From contig NZ_VJNO01000029.1 in assembly GCF_007096885.1 (NCBI RefSeq), positions 1 to 64,000 of the forward strand: a stretch of DNA of 64,000 nt, given 5' to 3'. The stretch is from Streptomyces sp. 130. GTDB lineage: Bacteria > Actinomycetota > Actinomycetes > Streptomycetales > Streptomycetaceae. Positions 50,377 through 59,003 of the stretch are shown in pieces. A program made the position numbers and the translations under genes. How positions within the stretch are numbered: the stretch's first letter is position 1; each line of letters starts with the position of its first letter. Under the pieces are notes generated by a model. The model saw nothing but the letters and a program-made list of their open reading frames with translations. It was not told the DNA's origin and made no database searches.

Positions 50377-51366
50377 TCAGATGAGGCCGAGCTCGCGGAC
50401 CGCGTCGCGCTCCTCGGTGAGCTCCTTCACCGAGGCGTCGATGCGCGCACGGGAGAACTCGTTGATGTCCAGGCCCTGGACGATCTCGTAGGTGCCGTTC
50501 TTCGTGGTGACCGGGAAGGACGAGATGATGCCCTCGGGCACGCCGTAGGAGCCGTCCGACGGGACGCCCATCGAGGTCCAGTCGCCCTCGGCGGTGCCGT
50601 TGACCCAGGTGTACACGTGGTCGATGGCGGCGTTGGCGGCGGAGGCGGCGGAGGACGCGCCACGGGCCTCGATGATCGCGGCGCCGCGCTTGGCGACGGT
50701 CGGGATGAAGGAGTCGGCCAGCCACGCCTCGTCGTTCACCAGCTCGGCGGCGTTCTTGCCGGCGACCTCGGCGTGGAAGATGTCCGGGTACTGGGTGGCC
50801 GAGTGGTTGCCCCAGATCGTCAGCTTCTTGATGTCGGAGACGGCGGCGCCGGTCTTGGCGGCCAGCTGCGAGATCGCGCGGTTGTGGTCCAGGCGGGTCA
50901 TCGCGGTGAAGCGCTCGGCCGGGACGTCCGGGGCGGCGGCCTGCGCGATGAGCGCGTTGGTGTTGGCCGGGTTGCCGACGACGAGGACCTTGATGTCGTC
51001 CGCGGCGTTGTCGTTGATCGCCTTGCCCTGCGGCTTGAAGATGCCGCCGTTGGCGGAGAGCAGGTCGCCGCGCTCCATGCCCTTGGTACGGGGGCGGGCG
51101 CCGACGAGCAGGGCGACGTTCGCACCGTCGAAGCCGACGTTCGCGTCGTCGGTGATCTCGATGCCGCGCAGCAGCGGGAAGGCGCAGTCGTCGAGCTCCA
51201 TCGCGGTGCCCTCGGCGGCCTTCAGCCCCTGGGGGATCTCCAGGAGACGCAGGTTGACCGGCACGTCCGGGCCGAGCAGGTGGCCGGAGGCGATGCGGAA
51301 GAGCAGCGCGTAGCCGATCTGGCCGGCTGCGCCGGTCACGGTGACATTCACGGGAGTGCGGGTCAT
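50377..51366 (-). CDS. mdh: Malate dehydrogenase
   Basis: Predicted 329-residue NAD-dependent TCA enzyme interconverting malate and oxaloacetate. The Rossmann start VTVTGAAGQIGYALL, the mobile loop GARPRTKGMERGDLL with substrate arginines, VGNPANTNAL, TRLDHNRA and the catalytic WGNHSATQYPD are intact. It belongs to the LDH-like/cytosolic MDH type 2 group usual in actinobacteria. ATG 51366 has GGAGA 5-6 nt upstream. It is a single-gene unit with a long leader; an imperfect palindrome TCTTGATGTGAAGA (51432-51445) upstream may be a control site. Confidence 0.96.
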   Translation of the reverse strand: MTRTPVNVTVTGAAGQIGYALLFRIASGHLLGPDVPVNLRLLEIPQGLKAAEGTAMELDDCAFPLLRGIEITDDANVGFDGANVALLVGARPRTKGMERGDLLSANGGIFKPQGKAINDNAADDIKVLVVGNPANTNALIAQAAAPDVPAERFTAMTRLDHNRAISQLAAKTGAAVSDIKKLTIWGNHSATQYPDIFHAEVAGKNAAELVNDEAWLADSFIPTVAKRGAAIIEARGASSAASAANAAIDHVYTWVNGTAEGDWTSMGVPSDGSYGVPEGIISSFPVTTKNGTYEIVQGLDINEFSRARIDASVKELTEERDAVRELGLI

Positions 51367-51724
51367 GGCGATCTCCGTTAGACAGCTGGCGGTCCGGGCT
51401 CCTGGCCCCTGGTGCGGGACATCTCCCTGAATCTTGATGTGAAGAGATATCCGTCGGCCAGGCTATCCGACCCGGAGCCCCACGACCGCCCGGCCCCCGT
51501 TGCCTGTCGGTCACACCATGGCGGAATGGTCACTTCCGTGCCACAGGGAACGGCCATCCCTTGAACGGGTGAGGGCCGTCGACAAGGCTGGACGCAGGAC
51601 GGGGCAAGGCCGCTCGACCGCCGCTACGGGAGCTTCGCGCTCCGGGTTGCCCCCGACTCCGGTGTCCGTCCCTTCTCGGGGGAGGGGACGGCCACCGGCC
51701 CTTTCGTTCCTGCGGTCCGCTCCC
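51367..51724. other. Intergenic region upstream of mdh, no gene found
   Basis: About 360 bases. The first 100 contain the mdh leader and the imperfect palindrome TCTTGATGTGAAGA (51432-51445). The remaining 250 have no supportable gene, RNA or terminator; open frames on both strands lack starts with ribosome sites. A 41-bp tandem repeat begins at 51725. Confidence 0.5.
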
Positions 51725-51839
51725 GCGCACCGCTCCTTGGAAGCGCGGGTCAGCGGATCGCTTTCGCGCACCGCTCCCGGGAAGCGCGGGTCAGCGGATC
51801 GCTTTCGCGCACCGCTCCCGGGAAGCGCGGGTCAGCGGA
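51725..51839. repeat. 41-bp tandem repeat, 2.8 copies, ending in the DUF3017 gene stop
   Basis: Units start at 51725, 51766 and 51807 with GCGCACCGCTCC and contain AAGCGCGGGTCAGCGGATCG. Units two and three are identical over the shared 32 bases; unit one differs by a TT/CG change. The stop codon of the DUF3017 gene (51834-51832) lies in the third unit, so the array looks like outward copies of that gene's 3' end. Confidence 0.92.
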
Positions 51840-52305
51840 CCGTGAAGTGGACCGCGTCCTCCAGGAACGGGATGTCGAGCCACGGCTTCGGCTGCGCGAC
51901 CAGCGCGAGCAGCACGATGAGGACGCCGAGCAGGCCGTACGTCACCAGGTCGGTGAAGCGGGAGCGCACCGCGAGCATGCCCACCGACCGGACGGCCACG
52001 CGCAGGACCGCGCCCAGGACGAGGGCGACGCCGATCAGTATCGTGCCGACGCGGAAGGCTTCCTCGAACGGATCGGCCGCCACGATCAGCAGTCCGGCAC
52101 CGGCCGTGCAGAGCACCGCGAGCAGCGGCCACTGCCGGGCCGGCGCCGGCGCGTCCCCGCCGGCCGCCCGCCCGCCGCCCTCGGGCCGCGCGGTGTCCCG
52201 GGTCAGCGAGAACCGCCGGGACCGCCGGGTGGCGGCGGAGGCGTCGGCGGCGGCCTCGCCGGTCTTCTCGGTGGAGCCGGTGTCCGGACTCGTACCAGCA
52301 GCCAC
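51832..52305 (-). CDS. DUF3017 membrane protein
   Basis: Predicted 157-residue protein. A polar Ala/Arg/Thr-rich N-terminus of about 58 residues is followed by three hydrophobic segments (about 59-77, 85-107 and 118-138) and a short tail ending VHFTVR. The arrangement matches DUF3017, encoded next to folD in many actinobacteria. GTG 52305 lies 3 nt after the folD stop, so it is co-transcribed with folD. Function unknown. Confidence 0.82.
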   Translation of the reverse strand: MAAGTSPDTGSTEKTGEAAADASAATRRSRRFSLTRDTARPEGGGRAAGGDAPAPARQWPLLAVLCTAGAGLLIVAADPFEEAFRVGTILIGVALVLGAVLRVAVRSVGMLAVRSRFTDLVTYGLLGVLIVLLALVAQPKPWLDIPFLEDAVHFTVR

Positions 52306-52308
52306 GGG

Positions 52309-53178
52309 TCAGCCGGCGGCGACGGCCGCGGCGTCGCGCTCGGCGGTCTCGACCACGTTGACGAGGAGCTGGGCGCGGGTCATCGGGCCGACACCGCCCG
52401 GGTTCGGCGAGATCCAGGCGGCGACCTCGGCCACGCCGGGGTGGACGTCGCCGACGATCTTGCCGTTCTCGTCGCGGCTGACGCCGACGTCCAGGACCGC
52501 GGCGCCCGGCTTCACGTGCTCGGGCTTGATGATGTGCGGGACGCCCGCGGCGGCGACGATGATGTCGGCCTGCTTCAGGTGGGCGGCCAGGTCCCGGGTG
52601 CCGGTGTGGCACTGGGTCACCGTGGCGTTCTCCGACTTGCGGGTGAGCAGCAGCGGGATGGACCGCCCGATGGTGACGCCGCGTCCGACGACCACGACGT
52701 GGGCGCCGTCGATCTCGACGCCGTGGTGGCGCAGCAGCTGGACGACGCCCTGGGGGGTGCACGGCAGCGGGCCGGTCTCGTTGAGCACCAGGCGGCCGAG
52801 GTTCATCGGGTGCAGGCCGTCCGCGTCCTTGGCCGGATCCATCAGTTCCAGGACGCGGTTGGTGTCGATTCCCTTGGGCAGGGGAAGCTGCACGATGTAA
52901 CCCGTGCAGGCGGGATCGGCGTTGAGCTCGCGGACGACGGCCTCGATGTCCTCCTGCGTGGCGGTGCCGGGCAGTTCGCGCTGGATGGACCCGATGCCGA
53001 CCTGCGCGCAGTCCTTGTGCTTGCCGTTCACGTACCACCGGCTGCCCGGGTCGTCCCCGACCAGCAGGGTTCCCAGGCCGGGCGTGACGCCCCGGGCCTT
53101 GAGGGCCGCCACGCGGGCGGTCAGATCGGACTTGATCGCGGCTGCGGTGGCCTTGCCGTCGAGAATCTGGGCAGTCAT
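52309..53178 (-). CDS. folD: Bifunctional methylenetetrahydrofolate dehydrogenase/cyclohydrolase
   Basis: Predicted 289-residue enzyme interconverting 5,10-methylene-, methenyl- and 10-formyl-tetrahydrofolate, supplying the one-carbon unit used by the nearby purN and purH products. Seen: SRWYVNGKHKDC (catalytic Lys region), IVQLPLPKGID, PCTPQGVVQLL, VVVGRGVTIGRSIPLLL and NPGGVGPMTRA. ATG 53178 begins the family-typical MTAQILDGKATAA; the longer frame upstream is not conserved-looking. GAGTAT lies 7 nt upstream, so the message may be leaderless. Confidence 0.95.
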   Translation of the reverse strand: MTAQILDGKATAAAIKSDLTARVAALKARGVTPGLGTLLVGDDPGSRWYVNGKHKDCAQVGIGSIQRELPGTATQEDIEAVVRELNADPACTGYIVQLPLPKGIDTNRVLELMDPAKDADGLHPMNLGRLVLNETGPLPCTPQGVVQLLRHHGVEIDGAHVVVVGRGVTIGRSIPLLLTRKSENATVTQCHTGTRDLAAHLKQADIIVAAAGVPHIIKPEHVKPGAAVLDVGVSRDENGKIVGDVHPGVAEVAAWISPNPGGVGPMTRAQLLVNVVETAERDAAAVAAG

Positions 53179-53404
53179 GGTCCCCATACTCCCGGATGAC
53201 CCCGCCCTCGGACCAATCAGGTACGTGGCGTGGACGCAAGGTTGCACTTGGACAACTTCTCGGGCCGCGGCTGGACAAACGTACTAACCGCTTATAACGA
53301 TGAGGGCCGCTGTGCCGCAGCAGTAACCGGGGGGTTGGACCGCTGACGTTTTCTCTTCCTCCGTGCGGCCGCACCGTCCCCGTACGTCTGTTGGAGGAAC
53401 GCCC

Positions 53405-53986
53405 ATGAGCTTCGGCGACCCGAACCCGAACAACCCCTACGGGCAGCAGCCCGGTCAGCCGCAGCCGGGCTACGGCTACCCCCAGGCCCCGCAGGGTGTG
53501 CCGCAGCAGGGCTACGGCTACCCGTCGGCCCCGCCGGTGCCGGGTGGCGACTACGGCCAGCAGCCCGGCTACGGCGCCCGCCCGCCGCTGGCGAGCTGGG
53601 GGCGCCGCGTCGGCGCGTACCTGGTCGACATCATCGTCATCGGTATCCCCTACGGCATCCTGCTGGGCGTCGGCGGCGCCGTGGGCGGCGGCGCGGGCGC
53701 CGCGCTCATGGGCCTCGGCATCCTCGTCTGCATCGGCGGCTTCCTCTTCAAGCTGTACAAGGAGGGCACGACCGGTCAGTGGATCGGCAAGAAGGCCCTC
53801 GGCATCAGCCTGCTGCGCGAGATGGACGGCCGGCCGCTCGGCTTCGGCATGGCCTTCGTCCGCCAGATCGCCCACTTCCTGGACAGCATCGCCTGCTACC
53901 TCGGCTGGCTGTGGCCGCTGTGGGACTCGAAGAACCAGACGTTCGCGGACAAGGTCTGCTCCACCGTCGTGGTGCGCGTGGGCTGA
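53405..53986 (+). CDS. RDD-family membrane protein
   Basis: Predicted 193-residue protein. Residues 1-60 are Gly/Pro/Gln/Tyr-rich with repeated QPGYGYP units. The RDD domain follows: ASWGRRVGAYLVDIIVIGIP (about 59-78), a Gly/Ala-rich second helix and GQWIGKKALGISLLR, with a third helix containing DSIACYLGWLWPLWD. RDD proteins are small transport-related or scaffold membrane proteins of unsettled function. ATG 53405 has GGAGG 7 nt upstream. The last 15 codons and the start of the terminator are duplicated exactly at bases 1-72. Confidence 0.88.
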   Translation: MSFGDPNPNNPYGQQPGQPQPGYGYPQAPQGVPQQGYGYPSAPPVPGGDYGQQPGYGARPPLASWGRRVGAYLVDIIVIGIPYGILLGVGGAVGGGAGAALMGLGILVCIGGFLFKLYKEGTTGQWIGKKALGISLLREMDGRPLGFGMAFVRQIAHFLDSIACYLGWLWPLWDSKNQTFADKVCSTVVVRVG

Positions 53987-54003
53987 CCGCCCCCGCACAG
54001 GCC

Positions 54004-54048
54004 CGAGGGCCGTGACCCCACGCGATCCGCGCGGGGTCACGGCCCTCG
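54004..54048. terminator. Bidirectional terminator between the RDD gene and purH
   Basis: A 16-bp perfect stem (CGAGGGCCGTGACCCC at 54004-54019 with its complement at 54033-54048) and 13-nt loop separates the convergent genes. The duplicate at bases 1-72 breaks off inside its first arm. Confidence 0.85.
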
Positions 54049-54069
54049 GTCGTACGGGGGCGGACCGGC

Positions 54070-55623
54070 TCAGTGGAAGAAGTGCCGGGTGCCCGTGAAG
54101 TACATCGTCACGCCGGCCTTCTCCGCGGCCTCGACCACCAGCTCGTCGCGGACCGAACCGCCCGGCTGGACCACGGCCTTGACGCCGGCGGCGGTCAGGA
54201 CCTCCAGCCCGTCCGGGAAGGGGAAGAAGGCGTCGGACGCCGCGTAGGAACCGGCCGCCCGCTCCGCGCCCGCGCGCTCGACGGCCAGCTTCGCGGAGTC
54301 GACCCGGTTGACCTGGCCCATGCCGACGCCGACCGAGGCGCCGCCCTTGGCCAGCAGGATGGCGTTGGACTTGACCGCCCGGCACGCCTTCCACGCGAAG
54401 GCGAGCTCCTTGAGCTCGTCGGCCGAGAGCGCGTCGCCGGCGGCGAGCGTCCAGTTGGCCGGGTCGTCGCCCTCGGCCTGGAGCCGGTCGGTGACCTGGA
54501 GCAGCGCGCCGCCGTCGATCGGCTTGACCTCGACCTCGCCGGACGGGGCCTCGGGGCAGCGGAGCACGCGGATGTTCTTCTTGCGGGCCAGGATCTCGAC
54601 CGCGCCGTCCTCGTACGCCGGGGCGACGATGACCTCGGTGAAGATCTCCGCGACCTGCTCGGCCATGGCGACGCTCACCGGGCGGTTGACGGCGATGACC
54701 CCGCCGTACGCGGAGAGCGGGTCGCAGGCGTGGGCGTTGCGGTGCGCCTCGGCGATGTCGTCGGCGATGGCGATCCCGCACGGGTTGGCGTGCTTGATGA
54801 TCGCGACGCACGGCTCGGCGTGGTCGTACGCGGCACGCCGGGCGGCGTCGGTGTCCGTGTAGTTGTTGTACGACATCGCCTTGCCGTGCAGCTGCTCGGC
54901 GCCGGCCAGGCCGCCGGTGCCCGAGGTGTAGAGCGCGGCGGGCTGGTGCGGGTTCTCGCCGTAGCGCAGGACGTCCTGGCGCTCGTACGTCGTACCGAAG
55001 AAGTCCGGGAAGCCGGAGTCGTCGGCGGCGGCGTAGTCGTCGGCGAACCAGCCGGCGACGGCCACGTCGTAGGCGGCGGTGTGCTGGAACGCCTCGGCGG
55101 CGAGCCGCTTGCGGGCGGTCAGGTCGAAGCCGCCCGCCTCGACGGCGGCGAGCACGTCGGCGTAACGCTCCGGGCTGGTGACGACGGCCACGGAGGGGTG
55201 GTTCTTGGCGGCGGCGCGGACCATGGACGGACCGCCGATGTCGATCTGCTCGACGCACTCGTCGGCGGTGGCGCCGGAGGCGACGGTCTCCTTGAACGGA
55301 TACAGGTTGACGACCACCAGGTCGAACGGCTCGACGCCCAGCTCGGCCAGCTGCTCGCGGTGCGCGTCGAGGCGCAGGTCGGCGAGGATGCCGGCGTGGA
55401 CGCGGGGGTGCAGCGTCTTGACGCGGCCGTCGAGGCACTCGGGGAAGCCGGTCAGCTCCTCGACCTTGGTGACCGGGACACCGGCGGCGGCGATCTTCCC
55501 GGCGGTGGACCCGGTGGAGACCAGTTCGACACCCGCCTGGTGCAGGCCGCGGGCGAGGTCTTCGAGGCCCGTCTTGTCGTAGACGCTGACCAGGGCGCGG
55601 CGGATGGGCTTATTCTCCGACAT
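54070..55623 (-). CDS. purH: Bifunctional AICAR formyltransferase/IMP cyclohydrolase
   Basis: Predicted 517-residue enzyme for the last two steps of purine synthesis, AICAR to FAICAR to IMP. The N-terminal MGS-like cyclohydrolase (1-200) shows RRALVSVYDKTGLEDLA, STGSTAGKI and DIGGPSMVRAAAKNH. The C-terminal formyltransferase has YGENPHQ, the catalytic IKHANPCG, SAYGGVIAVN and SDAFFPFPDGL. ATG 55623 lies inside the last codons of purN (14-bp overlap), so the two are co-translated. It uses 10-formyl-THF, linking it to folD nearby. Confidence 0.96.
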   Translation of the reverse strand: MSENKPIRRALVSVYDKTGLEDLARGLHQAGVELVSTGSTAGKIAAAGVPVTKVEELTGFPECLDGRVKTLHPRVHAGILADLRLDAHREQLAELGVEPFDLVVVNLYPFKETVASGATADECVEQIDIGGPSMVRAAAKNHPSVAVVTSPERYADVLAAVEAGGFDLTARKRLAAEAFQHTAAYDVAVAGWFADDYAAADDSGFPDFFGTTYERQDVLRYGENPHQPAALYTSGTGGLAGAEQLHGKAMSYNNYTDTDAARRAAYDHAEPCVAIIKHANPCGIAIADDIAEAHRNAHACDPLSAYGGVIAVNRPVSVAMAEQVAEIFTEVIVAPAYEDGAVEILARKKNIRVLRCPEAPSGEVEVKPIDGGALLQVTDRLQAEGDDPANWTLAAGDALSADELKELAFAWKACRAVKSNAILLAKGGASVGVGMGQVNRVDSAKLAVERAGAERAAGSYAASDAFFPFPDGLEVLTAAGVKAVVQPGGSVRDELVVEAAEKAGVTMYFTGTRHFFH

Positions 55624-56266
55624 GACCGAGATGAACCTTTCGTCCCTCAATGCGATAGCCGTCACGGGCGAGCCGCCCCACGGCCTCGACGAGCAGCTTG
55701 CGCTCGACTTCCTTGATGCGTTCGTGGAGGGCCGCTTCGCCCTCCGGGGTGTCCTCTTCGGTCACCTCGACCACGCCCTGCGCGATGATCGGACCGGTGT
55801 CGACGCCGTCGTCGACGAAGTGGACGGTGCACCCGGTGACCTTCACGCCGTACGCGAGCGCGTCACGCACGCCGTGGGCACCGGGAAAGCTGGGGAGCAG
55901 GGCGGGGTGGGTGTTGACGAACCGGCCGCCGAACCGGGCCAGGAACTCCTTGCCCACGATCTTCATGAACCCGGCGGACACGACGAGGTCCGGCCGGTGC
56001 GCGGCGGTGGCCTCGGCGAGCGCGGTGTCCCACTCCTCGCGGGTGGCGTGGTCCCTGACGCGGCACGTGAAGGTGGGGAGCCCGGCGCGCTCGGCCCGTT
56101 CCAGGCCGGTGATGCCGTCGCGGTCGGCGCCGACCGCGACGATCCGGGCGCCGAAGCCCTCGGGATCGTCACCGATCGCGTCGAGCAGGGCCTGGAGGTT
56201 CGTACCGGAACCGGAGACCAGGACGACCACACGGGCCGGGGCGGCGGAGGGAAGCGGGGAGGCCAC
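55610..56266 (-). CDS. purN: Phosphoribosylglycinamide formyltransferase
   Basis: Predicted 218-residue enzyme transferring formyl from 10-formyl-THF to GAR in purine synthesis. VVLVSGSGTNLQAL (about 13-26), SAGFMKIVG, the catalytic NTHPALLPSFPGAHG (Asn/His) and VDDGVDTGPII (Asp) are intact. GTG 56266 follows AAAGG at 8 nt; the longer upstream frame is non-homologous. The stop overlaps purH by 14 bp. A possible promoter (TTGCTG, 16 nt, TAGAGT) lies about 120 nt upstream. Confidence 0.95.
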   Translation of the reverse strand: MASPLPSAAPARVVVLVSGSGTNLQALLDAIGDDPEGFGARIVAVGADRDGITGLERAERAGLPTFTCRVRDHATREEWDTALAEATAAHRPDLVVSAGFMKIVGKEFLARFGGRFVNTHPALLPSFPGAHGVRDALAYGVKVTGCTVHFVDDGVDTGPIIAQGVVEVTEEDTPEGEAALHERIKEVERKLLVEAVGRLARDGYRIEGRKVHLGHVGE

Positions 56267-56585
56267 GGCTGGGCCCTTTCTCGCGTGCGAGCGGTTCGAA
56301 GCGGCCGGCCCGCCACCACGGCACCGGGGCGGCGGCCTGCGATTTGTACGGTCGTACGAAAGAAGCGCGCTCCCCCATACGGGGAACTCTACGAACGGGC
56401 CGACCGTCAGCAACGATACCGGCACCTCGCCGCGCCCCCGCCTGACGGGGGTGACGGAGCCGGGGTCCCGGGGGGTGGCGGGCCCCGCGCTCCCCGCTTT
56501 CGGCCCCTCCTCGGCGGAAGGTAGCGTCAGGGGCAGCGAACCGTCCGCCGGGCGGAAACGACGAGATGGGGAAGACGTTCACCAC
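56267..56585. other. Divergent intergenic region upstream of purN
   Basis: About 320 bases hold the purN leader, a GTACG-GT-CGTAC palindrome (56346-56357), the purN promoter candidate (56386-56413) and, on the plus strand, TAGCGT (56522-56527), a possible -10 for the gene at 56586. I see no purine riboswitch-like core. Confidence 0.45.
56386..56413 (-). promoter_or_regulatory. Candidate purNH promoter
   Basis: On the minus strand TTGCTG (56413-56408), a 16-nt spacer and TAGAGT (56391-56386) form a plausible sigma-70-type promoter about 120 nt before the purN GTG. Confidence 0.45.
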
Positions 56586-57419
56586 ATGCCGGACCGACGC
56601 CGCCGCACCGCCTTCCGCCAGCCGCTGCCCGAGCGGGCCACGCTGCTGATGCGCGAGCGCTCCTCCTCGTCCTCTTCCTCCGGTCCCTCCGGGAGCCCGG
56701 ACGACGACAACCCCTTCGCGCCGCCGCCGGAGGGCCGGCCCGACCAGCCCTGGCAGCCGCGCCACCCGTCCGGCTCCACGGACGGCTCGGCGAACGGCTC
56801 GGCGAACGGCGGCGGGGACCGGCCCGAGGGCGGCCCCTCCGACGACCGGCCCGTGTGGGGCAGCCAGTGGAGCAGCCGGCAGCCCGGCCCCCAGAACGGC
56901 TCCTTCGGCGGCCGTCCTTCCGGCCCCGGGGGTCAGGAGAGACCTCCGGCCGGCCCGCGCTGGGACCCGACCGACCCCGTCCAGCGTCGCGCCCGCTACG
57001 CGCTGCTCTCCGGCATGTGGGCCTTCTTCTTCGCCATCTTCGACTTCTCGGAGATCGCCCTGCTGCTCGGCGCGCTCGCCACGTACTGGGCGGTCAGCGC
57101 GCTGCGCGCCAAGCCGAAGCCGCCTGTGCCGGGGGGTGCGGCGGAGGGCCCCGCCGCTCCCGGTGCGGCGGACGGGACCGGTCCGGCGCCGGACACGCTC
57201 GCCGCCCAGCGCGGGGGCCGGCAGCAGACCACGGCCGCGGTGAGCGGTCTGGTGACGGGCGTGGTCGCGCTGGCGATCGTCGCGACTACGTTCACGGTGC
57301 AGATGGTCTACCGCGACTACTACACCTGTGTGAACGACGCCCTGACCAAGTCGGGCCAGCTGACCTGCAACGACCTGCTCCCGAAGCCGCTGGAGCCGTT
57401 CTTCGGCGTCAAGCGCTAG
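56586..57419 (+). CDS. Conserved membrane protein, Ser/Gly/Pro-rich N-terminus
   Basis: Predicted 277-residue protein. The first 135 residues are disordered, with a run of seven serines, many Gly/Pro/Asp and four Trp. Two or three transmembrane helices follow: ALLSGMWAFFFAIFDFSEIA and ALLLGALATYWAVSAL (about 140-175), then TAAVSGLVTGVVALAIVATT (about 218-237). The C-terminus VYRDYYTCVNDALTKSGQLTC contains two Cys that could pair outside the cell. Conserved beside purN in Streptomyces as far as I recall. ATG 56586 gives the longest coding-like frame; ATG 56649 is the alternative. It overlaps the convergent gene by 11 bp. Confidence 0.75.
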   Translation: MPDRRRRTAFRQPLPERATLLMRERSSSSSSSGPSGSPDDDNPFAPPPEGRPDQPWQPRHPSGSTDGSANGSANGGGDRPEGGPSDDRPVWGSQWSSRQPGPQNGSFGGRPSGPGGQERPPAGPRWDPTDPVQRRARYALLSGMWAFFFAIFDFSEIALLLGALATYWAVSALRAKPKPPVPGGAAEGPAAPGAADGTGPAPDTLAAQRGGRQQTTAAVSGLVTGVVALAIVATTFTVQMVYRDYYTCVNDALTKSGQLTCNDLLPKPLEPFFGVKR

Positions 57420-58908
57420 CGGCGGGCGGGCCGGGGGGCGCGTCGGCCTCCCGGGCGTGCCAGGGGTCGGTGGGCAGGAAGTCGTACGCGTCGATGTCCG
57501 CCTCGTCCGCTGCCGCCCCGCCCTCCCCGTCTCCCCCGTCGGCGGTGGACACCGCCTTCGCCGGTACGGAGACGGGCACGGCGGGCTGAGGGTTCTCCGC
57601 CGTCTCCGCCGGTTCCTCCTCGGTGGCGCCGTCCTCGCGCCCGCGCAGCCGCCAGGCCCGCAGCAGCAGGGCCGCGGGGACGCCGATGACCGTGGTCCAT
57701 GCCAGCGCCGCCGCCCCGGTGAGCCACCACACCGGGCCGAAGTCCGCCAGGGCGTGCGTGCCCAACGGTCCCCCGGCGCCCGCCGCCAGCAGCGCCGCGC
57801 CGAGCCCGCAGCCCGCCGCCCCCAGCGCGGTGGTGAGCGCGGTCTCCCCCGGGCCCCACGCCTCCTCCCGTACGCCGCGGGCGGGCACCGCCCTGCCCAC
57901 GGTGAACCAGGCGACCGTCAGCGCCGCCGCCACCGGGACCGCCCCGGCCGCCCAGTTCAGCGGCGCGCCCGGGCCCTGCGCGGGCATCGCGGCCAGCAGC
58001 GGGAAGTCGGGGACGGCCGGAGCCCCGGTGAAGGCCAGCGGGGTGACCGTCGAGGCCGTGCCGAGGGCGAACCCGGGGCCCAGCCCGTACGCCGCGCCCC
58101 AGACCGCCGCGTTCGGCACGAGCCCCAGCGCCAGCAGGAGTACGGCGACGCGGCCGCCCCAGTCGCCGGAGAGCCGGAGGAACGATTCCTGGACCGGTGC
58201 GCCGTGCCACACCAGGGCCGACGCGACGACCAGCGCGCCGCCGCCCAGCAGGGCCGCGGTCCCGGCCAGCGCCGACCGGCCCACCGCGTCGGCCCGCCGC
58301 AGGAACCGGGTGCGCGCCATCGCCTCGTGCAGCCGCACCGGCGCCCAGGACGGCGGCGGGCCGAGCGGGCGCCCGCTGGCCGTCCACACCCCGGCCGCCG
58401 CCGCGCCCGCGACGACGAGGGCGCCGGGGAAGAGCAGGGAGAGCGGGCGCGCGGACAGCGACGCGCCGCGCGCGTAGAGGGCGACCGCCCCGCCGACCAG
58501 CAGATATCCGCCCGTCACCAGGGCGAACGCGCCGCCGGGCGACGGGGCCCCGCGACCCTCCTCGGGCTCCAGCACGTCCCTGGCCGCCCGGTGCACCAGC
58601 CACACCGGCAGCGCGGAGAGCAGCAGGGGGACGACGCCCATCGGTGCCGGGGCCCCGGTCAGCGTCTCGGTCCTGAGCAGTTCGGCGCCGTGCGCGAGGA
58701 GCCAGAGGCCGGCCGCCGCGTGGAACGCCTCGCCCGGGCCGCTGTCCGGGGCCGGGGAGCTGATCCAGAGCGCGGCGACGAGGACGGCGAGGGAGCCCAG
58801 GCCGAGTCCGGCCGCGAGGGCCCCGCGCAGCGCCGCGGAGACCAGCACGGCGGGCCGGCCCCGCTCGTCCCGCGACAACAAGGGGCTGCGTTCGGTCACT
58901 TGGGTCAC
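57409..58908 (-). CDS. DUF6350/PerM-like polytopic membrane protein
   Basis: Predicted 499-residue membrane protein with about ten to eleven transmembrane helices from residue 27 to about 420, then a 75-residue acidic cytoplasmic tail (DEADIDAYDFLPTDPWHARE). The Ala/Leu/Gly-rich helices and the segment PNAAVWGAAYGLGPGFALGT fit the DUF6350 (cell-division protein PerM-like) family of actinobacteria, encoded next to purN in the group. The PerM link to division comes from mycobacteria and is only a hint. GTG 58908 is chosen; GTG 58899 is close and equally possible. The N-terminal region lacks a clear ribosome site. Confidence 0.8.
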   Translation of the reverse strand: MTQVTERSPLLSRDERGRPAVLVSAALRGALAAGLGLGSLAVLVAALWISSPAPDSGPGEAFHAAAGLWLLAHGAELLRTETLTGAPAPMGVVPLLLSALPVWLVHRAARDVLEPEEGRGAPSPGGAFALVTGGYLLVGGAVALYARGASLSARPLSLLFPGALVVAGAAAAGVWTASGRPLGPPPSWAPVRLHEAMARTRFLRRADAVGRSALAGTAALLGGGALVVASALVWHGAPVQESFLRLSGDWGGRVAVLLLALGLVPNAAVWGAAYGLGPGFALGTASTVTPLAFTGAPAVPDFPLLAAMPAQGPGAPLNWAAGAVPVAAALTVAWFTVGRAVPARGVREEAWGPGETALTTALGAAGCGLGAALLAAGAGGPLGTHALADFGPVWWLTGAAALAWTTVIGVPAALLLRAWRLRGREDGATEEEPAETAENPQPAVPVSVPAKAVSTADGGDGEGGAAADEADIDAYDFLPTDPWHAREADAPPGPPAASA

Positions 58909-58986
58909 GCGGTCATGCTGCCAACGACACGCGCCTATTTCGTGTAACGGGCGAACAGCCGGGGTGTCGATCAATATACGTTTATG

Positions 58987-59003
58987 TACTTTTTCACCCG
59001 GTG
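58987..59003 (+). promoter_or_regulatory. Near-leaderless -10 element for the HTH/sigma-like fusion gene
   Basis: TACTTT (58987-58992) is followed by 8 nt and GTG 59001. The preceding 30 bases (from about 58970) are strikingly AT-rich for this genome and contain an imperfect palindrome around TACGTTTATGTA. Confidence 0.45.
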
